A DNA stretch of 31,347 nucleotides from Lachnospiraceae bacterium (GTDB taxonomy: Bacteria; Bacillota; Clostridia; Lachnospirales; Lachnospiraceae). Shown one piece after another: positions 24,893 to 31,347 of the stretch. The translations under genes were made by a program, and so were the position numbers. The notes under the pieces are model-generated. The model was not told the DNA's origin. It saw only the letters and a program-made list of their open reading frames with translations, and ran no database searches. Numbering within the stretch: the first letter of the stretch is position 1; the number at the start of each line of letters is the position of its first letter. The stretch is from the NCBI GenBank assembly GCA_003979345.1, contig RYVZ01000033.1, positions 1-31,347 on the forward strand. Reading direction: 5' to 3'.

Positions 24893-25777
24893 TTATTTTA
24901 AGTCTTTTTTCCGATAAAAATAGATTCCGGCAAGTGATGTCACACCCGTGATCCCCATTGAATAAATAAGGCAGAGAAGGGGATGTTCGAACCGGTTGCG
25001 TAAAAGCTGAAAGGACTGACCGCCCGGCAGAAAATCATAGAGGAAGGTCACGACTTGTCGGGAAAATCCTGTTAAATACATCGGATTCGGGATATCTTCC
25101 ATGACAAGAATCTGTTGTAAGCCCTCTTCCGTGAAAGTCGATTCATAATCCGGATAGGTTTCCGGTTCGCTGAGCCTGCTCTCGCACATGCTTCCCATAA
25201 ATAAAAGAACGAGTGCAAGAGAGATACAGCCGATGAGCGAATAGGAACGGTTGTGCACAAGCATCGCGATGAGTGTGAAGAGTGCAGTATAGGATGCGCA
25301 CATCAAAAAACCGATTGCAGCGGTTACTATGATTTTGGTAAAAAGCGCTGTTGTCATGGGTGATGTGCCGAGCAGCGGAATACCGACGCAGAGTATGACA
25401 AGTATCGGAATCAGCCAAAAAGTCAGGGTGATCAAAAGGCTTGTGAAAAAGTTTGCAAAATACACCGTTACCCTTGACTGTCCGCAGATCAATTTATTGC
25501 GCATCGTGTTATCATGATATTCCGTTCCTATGAAAATCGCAAGCATAAAAGCGGACGCCAGACCGATAAATGAAGACATTTGAAACAGGAGATCTGTTGC
25601 GGTCGTCGGCGTAAATGAGGAATCTTCCATTTCCATATGCGCTTCTATCAAAGTCTGTTCATATTCATAAGTGTTCATCAGACCAAAAAAAGTACAGACA
25701 ACAAAGAGGACCGCAATAGTCCAGAATAATTTATTTTTCTTTAATCGTTTCAAATTGGCTATCAGTAATTTACTCAT
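24893..25777 (-). CDS. ABC-2-type transporter permease
   Basis: 294-residue membrane protein with about six spans (for example LFWTIAVLFVVCTFFGLM near the N-terminus and GFLMCASYTALFTLIAMLV in the middle). The stretch GTEYHDNTMRNKLICGQSR is the usual cytoplasmic motif of ABC-2 permeases. It overlaps the end of the ATPase gene by 8 bp, and GGAGGGG stands 5 bp before the ATG. Both facts point to a coupled ATPase-permease pair. Likely role: export of, or protection against, an antimicrobial compound, inferred from the attached two-component system. Confidence 0.88.
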   Translation of the reverse strand: MSKLLIANLKRLKKNKLFWTIAVLFVVCTFFGLMNTYEYEQTLIEAHMEMEDSSFTPTTATDLLFQMSSFIGLASAFMLAIFIGTEYHDNTMRNKLICGQSRVTVYFANFFTSLLITLTFWLIPILVILCVGIPLLGTSPMTTALFTKIIVTAAIGFLMCASYTALFTLIAMLVHNRSYSLIGCISLALVLLFMGSMCESRLSEPETYPDYESTFTEEGLQQILVMEDIPNPMYLTGFSRQVVTFLYDFLPGGQSFQLLRNRFEHPLLCLIYSMGITGVTSLAGIYFYRKKDLK

Positions 25778-26684
25778 GTTGTTCCCCTCCAATCAGTCGT
25801 ATATAATAACTTTCCAGATTTTCGTCACGCTCCTGCATCGTAAAAAGCTCGCATCCGGCTTCTTTTAAGCGCAGGACAAGATCCGTGACAGAGGGCTCTC
25901 CGTAAATGTCGGCTTCCGTTTCGGAAAGAATGCTGTATTCCAGGGAAAGTGTATCAAGGACATGGGAGAGTGCGGCGGTATGGGAAACTTTCACATGCAC
26001 GCATTTGCGGCATGCGGTTTCTAAATCCGCGGCGCTGATCTCTTTCACCATATGCCCCGAATCAATAAAACCGTAATGCGTGGCAAGACGGGAAAGTTCG
26101 TCCAATATATGGCTTGATATCAATACAGTGATCGCATGTTCGCGGTTTAGCTTTAAGATGAGCTCGCGGATCTCCACAATGCCTTCGGGATCTAATCCGT
26201 TGACCGGCTCGTCAAGAACAAGAAAATCCGGATTCCCGGCGAGAGCGATCGCAATGCCTAAACGTTGGCGCATTCCTAAAGAGAAATTTTTTGCTTTCTT
26301 TTTGCCGGTATCGGACAGACCGACTAAAGCAAGAAGTTCATCAATGCCGTCATAGGAAGGGCGGCCGAGGATCAGGTATTGCTGCTGTAGATTTTCTTTT
26401 GCCGTCATATCCAGATAAATGGAAGGGGTTTCCACGACGGCGCCGATCCTTCTGCGCGCCTTTAAGATCATCGGCGCACTGCAGTCCGTGTCGTAGAGGG
26501 AATAGCTTCCCGATGTCGGGGATTGTAACCCGCAGATGATGCGGATGAGCGTTGTTTTTCCTGCGCCGTTTTTTCCGACAAAACCGTAGATAGAACCTTT
26601 CGGTACATTCATGGTCAAATTGGAAAGCGCTTTGAAATGCCGGTACTGTTTGGTAAGGGCATTTGTCTGTAATACATATTCCAT
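25770..26684 (-). CDS. ABC transporter ATP-binding protein (lantibiotic-immunity type)
   Basis: 304-residue ATPase. Walker A GKNGAGKTT is at residues 37-45, the signature NFSLGMRQRL at 133-142, Walker B FLVLDEP at 154-160 and the switch segment VLISSHILDEL follows. A C-terminal region of about 90 residues matches the usual tail of BcrA-like immunity ATPases. AGGAGGT stands 5 bp before the ATG at 26684. A block of four regulator-type half-sites and a TATGAT -10 box lie directly upstream, so this gene probably heads an inducible transcript. The longer frame from 26777 would read through this control region and is rejected. Confidence 0.92.
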   Translation of the reverse strand: MEYVLQTNALTKQYRHFKALSNLTMNVPKGSIYGFVGKNGAGKTTLIRIICGLQSPTSGSYSLYDTDCSAPMILKARRRIGAVVETPSIYLDMTAKENLQQQYLILGRPSYDGIDELLALVGLSDTGKKKAKNFSLGMRQRLGIAIALAGNPDFLVLDEPVNGLDPEGIVEIRELILKLNREHAITVLISSHILDELSRLATHYGFIDSGHMVKEISAADLETACRKCVHVKVSHTAALSHVLDTLSLEYSILSETEADIYGEPSVTDLVLRLKEAGCELFTMQERDENLESYYIRLIGGEQHE

Positions 26685-26714
26685 ATGATACCTCCTGAGC
26701 GATTTGATAAGGTT

Positions 26715-26771
26715 ATCATATTGAGTACGGGTTAAGAAAGCGGTAAAGGAATACGTAAAGAAATCGTTAAG
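26715..26771 (-). promoter_or_regulatory. Predicted OmpR-type response regulator operator and promoter
   Basis: Four direct half-sites are seen, + strand coordinates: TTAAG at 26732, TAAAG at 26744, TAAAG at 26756 and TTAAG at 26767, spaced 12, 12 and 11 bp. In the direction of transcription (-) they read CTTAA or CTTTA. The nearest lies 11 bp upstream of a TATGAT -10 box (26720-26715) and takes the place of a -35 box. OmpR/PhoB-family regulators bind direct repeats about one helical turn apart in this position. The last half-site overlaps the stop codon of the response regulator gene. Confidence 0.65.
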
Positions 26772-27459
26772 ATTCATCAGGCTTCAACTTAAAGCCGATT
26801 CCCCAGACTGCTTCGATATATTCTTTTCCGTTCAAGGACCGCAGTTTGCTTCTGAGATTGCTGATATGGACTTTCAGGGAGCTCTCGGTGCAGTCGGGCG
26901 TGTCTTCGCTGATGCGTTCCAACAGAAGGGATCTTGTGATGACCTGACGCGGGTTGGCGAGCAGCAGCTTTAGAATTGCAAACTCGGTTTTTGTCAGATG
27001 TGCGGAGGTATTGCCCGCATAGATTTCATGCGTATCACAGTCCAGCGTCAGATCTTCAAAACCGAGCAGGGAATGCTGTTGCAAAATTTGATTGTCCGCA
27101 GCAGCAGGATGCCGCATCCGGAGCTGTACGTCAATACGTGCAAGAAGCTCCTCATTGTCAAAGGGCTTTGTCAGATAATCCGCTGCACCGCCGCGAAGCA
27201 GAGAGACTTTATCCTGAACATCTGCCTTGGCACTGATCACAATGACCGGAATCTCCTGAATCTGAGACAGGACTTCCTCGCCTGAAATACCCGGCAGCAT
27301 CAGATCCAGTAATATCAGATCAGGCTTTTTGGCGGACAACAGAAGTTGCGCTTCCGTTCCCGAATATGCGCGCAGCACTTCATAACCGTTTCCTCGCAAA
27401 AGACGTTCTATCAGATCACCAATATAAACATCGTCGTCAATGACTGCAATCGTTGTCAT
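26767..27459 (-). CDS. OmpR-family response regulator
   Basis: 230-residue regulator. The receiver domain (1-115) has the acidic pocket Asp8-Asp9, phospho-acceptor Asp52 (LLDLMLPG) and Lys98 (YLTKPFDNEE). The C-terminal winged helix (about 130-228) has LTKTEFAILKLLLANPRQVITR and SLKVHISNLRSKL. Partner of the histidine kinase encoded at the end of the same gene group. AGGAG lies 6 bp before ATG 27459. It is separated from the ATPase gene by 82 bp containing four direct half-sites, which suggests that the regulator controls the transporter and kinase from a second promoter. Confidence 0.93.
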   Translation of the reverse strand: MTTIAVIDDDVYIGDLIERLLRGNGYEVLRAYSGTEAQLLLSAKKPDLILLDLMLPGISGEEVLSQIQEIPVIVISAKADVQDKVSLLRGGAADYLTKPFDNEELLARIDVQLRMRHPAAADNQILQQHSLLGFEDLTLDCDTHEIYAGNTSAHLTKTEFAILKLLLANPRQVITRSLLLERISEDTPDCTESSLKVHISNLRSKLRSLNGKEYIEAVWGIGFKLKPDES

Positions 27460-27506
27460 AGAAATCTCCTGTTTTTGAATATAGTTTGACCCGATTGACA
27501 ATGGGC

Positions 27507-27775
27507 TCAGCGTCTGCATACGTCCTTGATCCATCCGGTAACGCCCTCAGGCAGACGCGGGTCGTACGGAGTTTTATCATCGTATAAAAGATTCGCCTGA
27601 ATTTGGTTGATCATACAGTGCTGCCCCATCTCCCATCCGTAAAACAGGGAGGAAACCCCGCCGTCGCCGTTTTTGACCCATTCGGGGAAATAGCACAGAA
27701 ATCCAAGTTCTTCCATTTTGGGAATGCGGGGGCGATATCTCTCTTAAAATCAAGTGTTTCGTCAGTTTTGTTCAT
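27507..27775 (-). pseudogene. Small unrecognised gene with a frame break at CCCAAAA
   Basis: A good ribosome binding site (GGAGG, 9 bp spacing) leads to an ATG at 27775 and the frame MNKTDETLDFKRDIAPAFPK. After 20 codons the likely protein continues in the -1 frame as MEELGFLCYFPEWVKNGDGG and runs to a stop at 27507, ending in GWIKDVCRR. The joined product would have about 89 residues. The switch point is CCCAAAA (27722-27716), in phase C CCA AAA, a sequence that fits the X XXY YYZ slippery pattern. Explanations are a programmed -1 shift, restart at the ATG overlapping the slip site, or a plain indel in the A-run. I do not recognise the family. It precedes the response regulator gene by 47 bp on the same strand. 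Confidence 0.45.
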
Positions 27776-27851
27776 TTGCAAATACCTCCGTTATGGTAGC
27801 TATAAAGTATGATATAGCAGGAGAAGCGAAAAAACAAGCGAGAAGTTTCCG

Positions 27852-27880
27852 TTGCCGCCGCCGCCGGGGTTTGTTATAGT
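27852..27880 (+). promoter_or_regulatory. Predicted promoter of the cupin gene
   Basis: TTGCCG (27852-27857), a 17-bp spacer and TATAGT (27875-27880), about 80 bp before the cupin ATG. The -35 box lies within a run of CCG repeats. Confidence 0.55.
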
Positions 27881-27967
27881 AATGTTATAAGGAACAGAGG
27901 TATTTATAACATTTATAAGCTTTGCACTGCGTAAAGCCGGAGTTGTTCATAATGGGGAGGCTAAAGA

Positions 27968-28294
27968 ATGATCATTGATTTTACGAAAATGGAAGAAACC
28001 GTTATACCCGCATTTAAGGGCGGGGAAAAAGAAATGCGCGCGAAAATGTATGCGGACGAATCAAACCGCATCATGCGCTGCCGTCTGATACCGGGCGCAT
28101 CCGTCGGTCTGCATACGCATGAAGATAATCGTGAGATCGTTTTTATCCTGGAGGGAGGCGGCAAGGCAGTTTATGACGGCACAGAGGAACGGTTAAGCGC
28201 GGGAATGTGCCATTACTGCCCGAAAGGGCACAGCCATACGATCGTGAACGATACGGATGCGGATCTGGTCTTTTATGCGGTCGTGCCGCAGTAG
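27968..28294 (+). CDS. Single-domain cupin protein
   Basis: 108-residue protein forming one cupin beta-barrel. The first cupin motif is GASVGLHTHEDNREIVFILEG, split here as GASVGLHTHEDN then REIVFILEG, with two His and a Glu as likely metal ligands. The second is HYCPKGHSHTIVN, which supplies the last His. Small cupins of this type can be isomerases, dioxygenases or sugar- or ligand-binding regulators, and the sequence does not decide. GGGGAGG lies 9 bp before the ATG. It has its own promoter and no operon partner is evident. Confidence 0.85.
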   Translation: MIIDFTKMEETVIPAFKGGEKEMRAKMYADESNRIMRCRLIPGASVGLHTHEDNREIVFILEGGGKAVYDGTEERLSAGMCHYCPKGHSHTIVNDTDADLVFYAVVPQ

Positions 28295-28451
28295 CTTTTG
28301 CATATCAGGATCAAAGCTGTTAATATCGTATCCGATGAAGTTTGCATATTTATTTTATAAAACCACGTTTGCCTATTATAAAATGATTCCTGTATGCCGA
28401 TATAGTAAGTAGTTCAAATAACCGGCAATTTATATGACAGGAGGAAAAATC

Positions 28452-29243
28452 ATGATTAAAAAGGCTGTAACAAATTTGACGGTTCATTTCAAAATAGGTG
28501 CAAAACTTTTATTATTGGCAATATTTATGTTGATCGTTGCACAGACAATGAAGCCAATGGATGTTTATGCATCAACGCAGTATACGGATCAGGAAAACAA
28601 TAATTCTTTTGCGGAAGCCCAATTTATCGGCAGAAATGCGATGGTGCCTGCAAGCAGGGTGTCCGGCGATACACAAGCGTATCGGTATGTGACCGGAACC
28701 GTTTATATTGATATCCTGAATGAGAATGAAGAGATTATCAATTCCTTTTCCTACGACGGAACTGCCAGTGCCGAAAATGTATTTCATGTGGATGTAGGAG
28801 ATTATTGATATTATTATATCCGTCTCTATCATGATACCGATATTACTTCTGGCTACTATTTTACGATTGGAAACGCTGAATATCGACTGGGTACTTATAC
28901 CTATTCGTTTGGAACGCGAACGCTGCCGGCAAAAGGGACATGGGAAGATTCCATAAATCTAGACGGCATGCCAGAAATTCCTCAAAGAGCGTTAGGATAT
29001 CGGATTACCGTTTCAGGATGTTCTACCGCAGTCTGTTCAAAGCGTCACTATAAGATAGGCGCAGACGGGCATTGGGCGGCGACCAATGCCACTTATATGA
29101 AAGATCTGCCGGTTGTGGAGGACTCGCGGCTTGCGCAGGAATGGGGAGTCCGGTATACTTCTGCCAGCAAAACAAATCAGACGTTCACGCCGCAGTTTAA
29201 GATTGATTACGTGTATCCCGAATTGCCGGCAGACGAGCGATAG
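28452..29243 (+). pseudogene. Secreted protein gene interrupted by an in-frame TGA
   Basis: An AGGAGG site sets the ATG at 28452. The product has a positively charged start and a hydrophobic core (KLLLLAIFMLIVAQ), typical of a signal peptide with probable cleavage after DVYAS. The frame stops at TGA (28806-28808) but continues without another stop to 29243. The sequence on both sides fits one domain: VFHVDVGDY before, YYYIRLYHDTD after. The full reading would give 263 codons. The N-terminal half (NNSFAEAQFI, YVTGTVYIDILNE) faintly resembles a pre-peptidase C-terminal beta-sandwich. Either a single point mutation killed the gene, or a short secreted form is made. No family recognised with confidence. 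The next gene starts 13 bp later. Confidence 0.6.
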
Positions 29244-29256
29244 GGGGCGTTTGGCA

Positions 29257-30096
29257 ATGAAAGTTTTCTATGACAGCATTTACAATACGAAAGAGTTGAT
29301 GTGTGACAACCGATCTCTGTTGGAGTATATTTCTCACAAAAAAACGGATAAAAAGCAGAATCTATTTGATTCTCTTGTCGGGATTGACAGCGCCCGCCTT
29401 TCTTTTTACCGGGAGAATAAAAAAGATTCCCGAATGCTGTTAGATACTATCAATTTTTTTGAGGGGGTAGCAGGATATAATGGCGATGGATACTTTCATT
29501 TAGGAGATGAGCACGGGCAGGTCATACCGGGGGAAGCGATCCCGCGGATCAAGACGGAATCCCTGACCGAATTGAAAGCAACAGGAAACAAGCTTTGTCT
29601 ATCGTCAAAAAGTTATGTCCGTTATACATCTAAAGGCGGAACCGTTTATCCCTGCGCATTCAGTGGAAGGAGTCTCGGACTTGCGTTTACGGAATCCATG
29701 CTTGGGAATTATAAAAGAGACGCAGATTATAAAGAGATGTTCCGAACCATGGCGATTATCGGTGATCTGATCAGGCATGGAATCAATGGTCTATATGATG
29801 TACCCAGAAAAGACGTAAAAAATGCGTTTGCAAACGTGGGGATCAAACCTGGGAAATTCACGATCAGCGTGGACGGGGAAGACAGGGTCTATTATATGGC
29901 TGAAGATGGAAAGGTCAGAACAGAAAAACAGGCATTGGCATTGGTTGAGAGATATAACCGTTTGACGTATCTGCATAATCATGCCGTAGGAGACGAGGTC
30001 ACGGTGTTCGGCAGGAAATATAAAATTGATGAAACCGGACATATTCATGTACCGACTGAAGATTTTTGGGAAAGCGGAGAAATTAACACACGATAG
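29257..30096 (+). CDS. Hypothetical protein, 279 residues
   Basis: I do not recognise this protein. It has no signal peptide or membrane span and is mixed alpha/beta by composition. Visible features are an N-terminal region rich in charged residues (LEYISHKKTDKKQN), a middle SLTELKATGNKLCLSSKSYV segment and a C-terminal NRLTYLHNHAVGDEVTVFG stretch with HIHVPTEDFWE. AGGGGGCG stands 8 bp before ATG 29257. It follows the broken secreted-protein gene by 13 bp, so the two were probably one operon. Convergent with the histidine phosphatase gene. The longer frame from 29113 overlaps the upstream reading frame and lacks a ribosome binding site. Confidence 0.7.
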   Translation: MKVFYDSIYNTKELMCDNRSLLEYISHKKTDKKQNLFDSLVGIDSARLSFYRENKKDSRMLLDTINFFEGVAGYNGDGYFHLGDEHGQVIPGEAIPRIKTESLTELKATGNKLCLSSKSYVRYTSKGGTVYPCAFSGRSLGLAFTESMLGNYKRDADYKEMFRTMAIIGDLIRHGINGLYDVPRKDVKNAFANVGIKPGKFTISVDGEDRVYYMAEDGKVRTEKQALALVERYNRLTYLHNHAVGDEVTVFGRKYKIDETGHIHVPTEDFWESGEINTR

Positions 30097-30098
30097 GG

Positions 30099-30149
30099 GA
30101 CATAGCGCGGCTGAGGCATAAAGTAAAAGTAATATGCCTCAACTGTGTC
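30099..30149. terminator. Two-part hairpin between convergent genes
   Basis: TGAGGCATA (30112-30120) pairs perfectly with TATGCCTCA (30133-30141) around a 12-nt loop. The outer arms GACATAG (30099-30105) and CTGTGTC (30143-30149) also pair, with one G-U. There is no T-run on either side, so it may slow or end transcription from both convergent genes only weakly. Confidence 0.4.
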
Positions 30150-30168
30150 TGTATAAAACGAAAGCCGC

Positions 30169-31011
30169 CTACCCCTGAAACGGCATGGCAAAACCGCCGT
30201 AATAGGATACCGGTTCGCCCGCTATGCGAAAATGTGAAGTGTCTCCGGCAGTCTGCACGCGGAAATAAACTTCACCCGGTATCCGCTCCTCGGCGGATAA
30301 AACCGTCACGGACGCGGGAGGAACAAAAAAACCGTGAAGCATGGCATGGGGTGCGGTATTGATCAGGTGGGAGAGCATCGTCATCATCACGCCAAGATGA
30401 CAGAAAAAGACGAGTGTTTCTTCCTCCTGTTCCGCTTCCTGCATACAGGCGATGGAGCTGCCGTCATATTTCATAAAATAATTGCTTGTCCCGTGTGTGC
30501 CGTCGGTGCGGTAACAGAGTCCGTCCCGGTGGTAACCGTGCAGGGCGAGCAGTCCGTCTAAACGCTCATAGATCCAATGCGCCTGGTGTTCCAGATCACA
30601 GCGCGTCATCAGCTCCGCCTCACCCCAGCGTTCCCTGTCGAGCAGCAGCGGGTTATCATTCAAATACGCGGGCGTTAGGTCCCACGGAATGCTGCGGTGA
30701 TCGGGATGCAATGCGGCGTCAACGGGCGCATGCAGCTCGCGCAGCCACGGATAGACGATCGCTTTTTTCGGATCGGGCGTATAAAGGACGTCAGGCGCGG
30801 GATCAGGGTAAACCGTTGTGAGATTGACGCGGTGCGCGGCGAGTGTTGGTGCCGCGGTTGCCTGCGCGCGTCCTAACGGAGAGCAGTAAAACTGGCCGAC
30901 ATGCCAGTTTTTTGCGCGTGCGGCGACAAGCTCCGCCTCGCGGAAGCCTTTTTCTGTTAAGGAATCATGCTCATAATCAGGTTCTGCATGTCTGATAAAA
31001 ATCAATTTCAT
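30169..31011 (-). CDS. Histidine phosphatase family protein
   Basis: 280-residue member of the phosphoglycerate mutase-like superfamily. The catalytic RHAE motif is at residues 7-10 (MKLIFIRHAEPDY), followed by SPLGRAQATA with its conserved Arg, and the second His lies in VFFCHLGVMMTMLSHL. It is longer than the usual about 200 residues because of additions in the middle and at the C-terminus (VYPWLRELHAPV; VTVLSAEERIPGEVYFRV). The substrate is not predictable. GAGGTGA stands 5 bp before ATG 31011; a longer frame from 31104 has no such site. Confidence 0.88.
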   Translation of the reverse strand: MKLIFIRHAEPDYEHDSLTEKGFREAELVAARAKNWHVGQFYCSPLGRAQATAAPTLAAHRVNLTTVYPDPAPDVLYTPDPKKAIVYPWLRELHAPVDAALHPDHRSIPWDLTPAYLNDNPLLLDRERWGEAELMTRCDLEHQAHWIYERLDGLLALHGYHRDGLCYRTDGTHGTSNYFMKYDGSSIACMQEAEQEEETLVFFCHLGVMMTMLSHLINTAPHAMLHGFFVPPASVTVLSAEERIPGEVYFRVQTAGDTSHFRIAGEPVSYYGGFAMPFQG

Positions 31012-31113
31012 CGAAATCACCTCAGTGTTTTTATAGAAGGGATCGTATCCGGTGAAATTATAACATATTTTTTGAGGATTACAAAATGTCTTGTAAAGGA
31101 GCAATTAAATTTT

Positions 31114-31347
31114 ATGAAAAATAAAAAGTTAAATAAAGGTTTGTTATCTTTAAGTCTGGGAATTTTTGTTTTTTGTATGATGCTTTTATTACTTTCAATA
31201 TTGATCATAACAAAAGCAATTGATTCTATCATGCTTAGAAATTGTGTCTTTATTATTACAAGTATTGTAATCGTCATGATTGGATGGTTGTTTTTTATTT
31301 TTATGAATAAGAATAAGAAATATATTGTTGTGTTGTATGTATTAAGC
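31114..31347 (+). CDS. Membrane protein, 3' end outside the window
   Basis: Open frame of 78 codons running off the right edge. It begins MKNKKLNKGLLSLSLGIFVF and has two hydrophobic segments (about 10-32 and 40-62) separated by TKAIDSIMLRNC. AAAGGAG lies about 11 bp upstream. The DNA is more AT-rich than its neighbours, which hints at a different origin for what follows. Family unknown. Confidence 0.65.
   Translation, partial: MKNKKLNKGLLSLSLGIFVFCMMLLLLSILIITKAIDSIMLRNCVFIITSIVIVMIGWLFFIFMNKNKKYIVVLYVLS

Noticed and set aside
28293..28318. AGCTTT/AAAGCT hairpin after the cupin gene as a terminator
   Set aside because: The stem is only 6 bp with a long loop and no T-run, too weak to support.
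1..31347. tRNA, rRNA, riboswitches, insertion sequences or cas genes
   Set aside because: None was recognised on either strand. In particular no Cas protein motif appears in any frame, so the partner of the CRISPR-like RNA must be elsewhere.

Overview
The window reads as chromosomal DNA of a low-to-mid GC Clostridia, most likely Lachnospiraceae. This placement is inferred from the dnaN-yaaA-recF-gyrB-gyrA order, strong AGGAGG-type ribosome binding sites and the kinds of families present. The left edge lies just downstream of where dnaA would be, so the window is next to the replication origin.

Layout. 1-7.1 kb: replication genes dnaN, an S4 RNA-binding gene (yaaA), recF, gyrB and gyrA on the + strand. 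7.1-13.2 kb (+): a DUF308 membrane protein, a LytTR DNA-binding regulator with a LiaF-like membrane protein, and a pair of ABC exporter half-transporters. 13.2-13.75 kb: a compact intergenic locus (see below). 13.8-21.9 kb (mostly -): the paired DNA-metabolism genes TIGR03915 and radical SAM TIGR03916, an N-terminally shortened M48 protease (+), a multi-span membrane protein, an MsbA-like ABC exporter and rarA. 22.1-23.9 kb (+): a YkgJ-type cysteine-cluster protein and a YjjG-like HAD hydrolase, with a possible bactofilin remnant between them. 23.9-27.8 kb (-): a response regulator, ABC ATPase, ABC-2 permease and histidine kinase module, preceded by a small gene with a frame break. 27.9-31.3 kb: a cupin, a secreted protein broken by an in-frame TGA, an unrecognised 279-residue protein, a histidine phosphatase and the start of a membrane protein.

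The most interesting locus is 13.24-13.72 kb. A 29-residue single-span holin-like toxin gene lies on the - strand with a strong promoter (TTGACA-17-TATATT). Divergent to it, a second strong promoter drives a short RNA. That RNA begins at its predicted +1 with a degenerate type I-C-like CRISPR repeat ending in GTGGATTGAAAC, and ends in an intrinsic terminator. The 17 nt directly after the repeat match, 16 of 17, a site next to the toxin -35 box. The site is flanked by a 5'-TTC PAM, and the single mismatch is at guide position 12, a position flipped out in Cascade-type complexes. This is the architecture of a CreTA module, in which a CRISPR-like RNA guides Cascade to silence a toxin promoter. 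A third promoter, facing the toxin from its 3' side, would make an antisense RNA typical of type I toxin-antitoxin pairs. The toxin therefore appears to carry two RNA locks, one antisense and one CRISPR-guided. No cas gene lies in the window, so the cognate type I-C system would have to be elsewhere in the genome.
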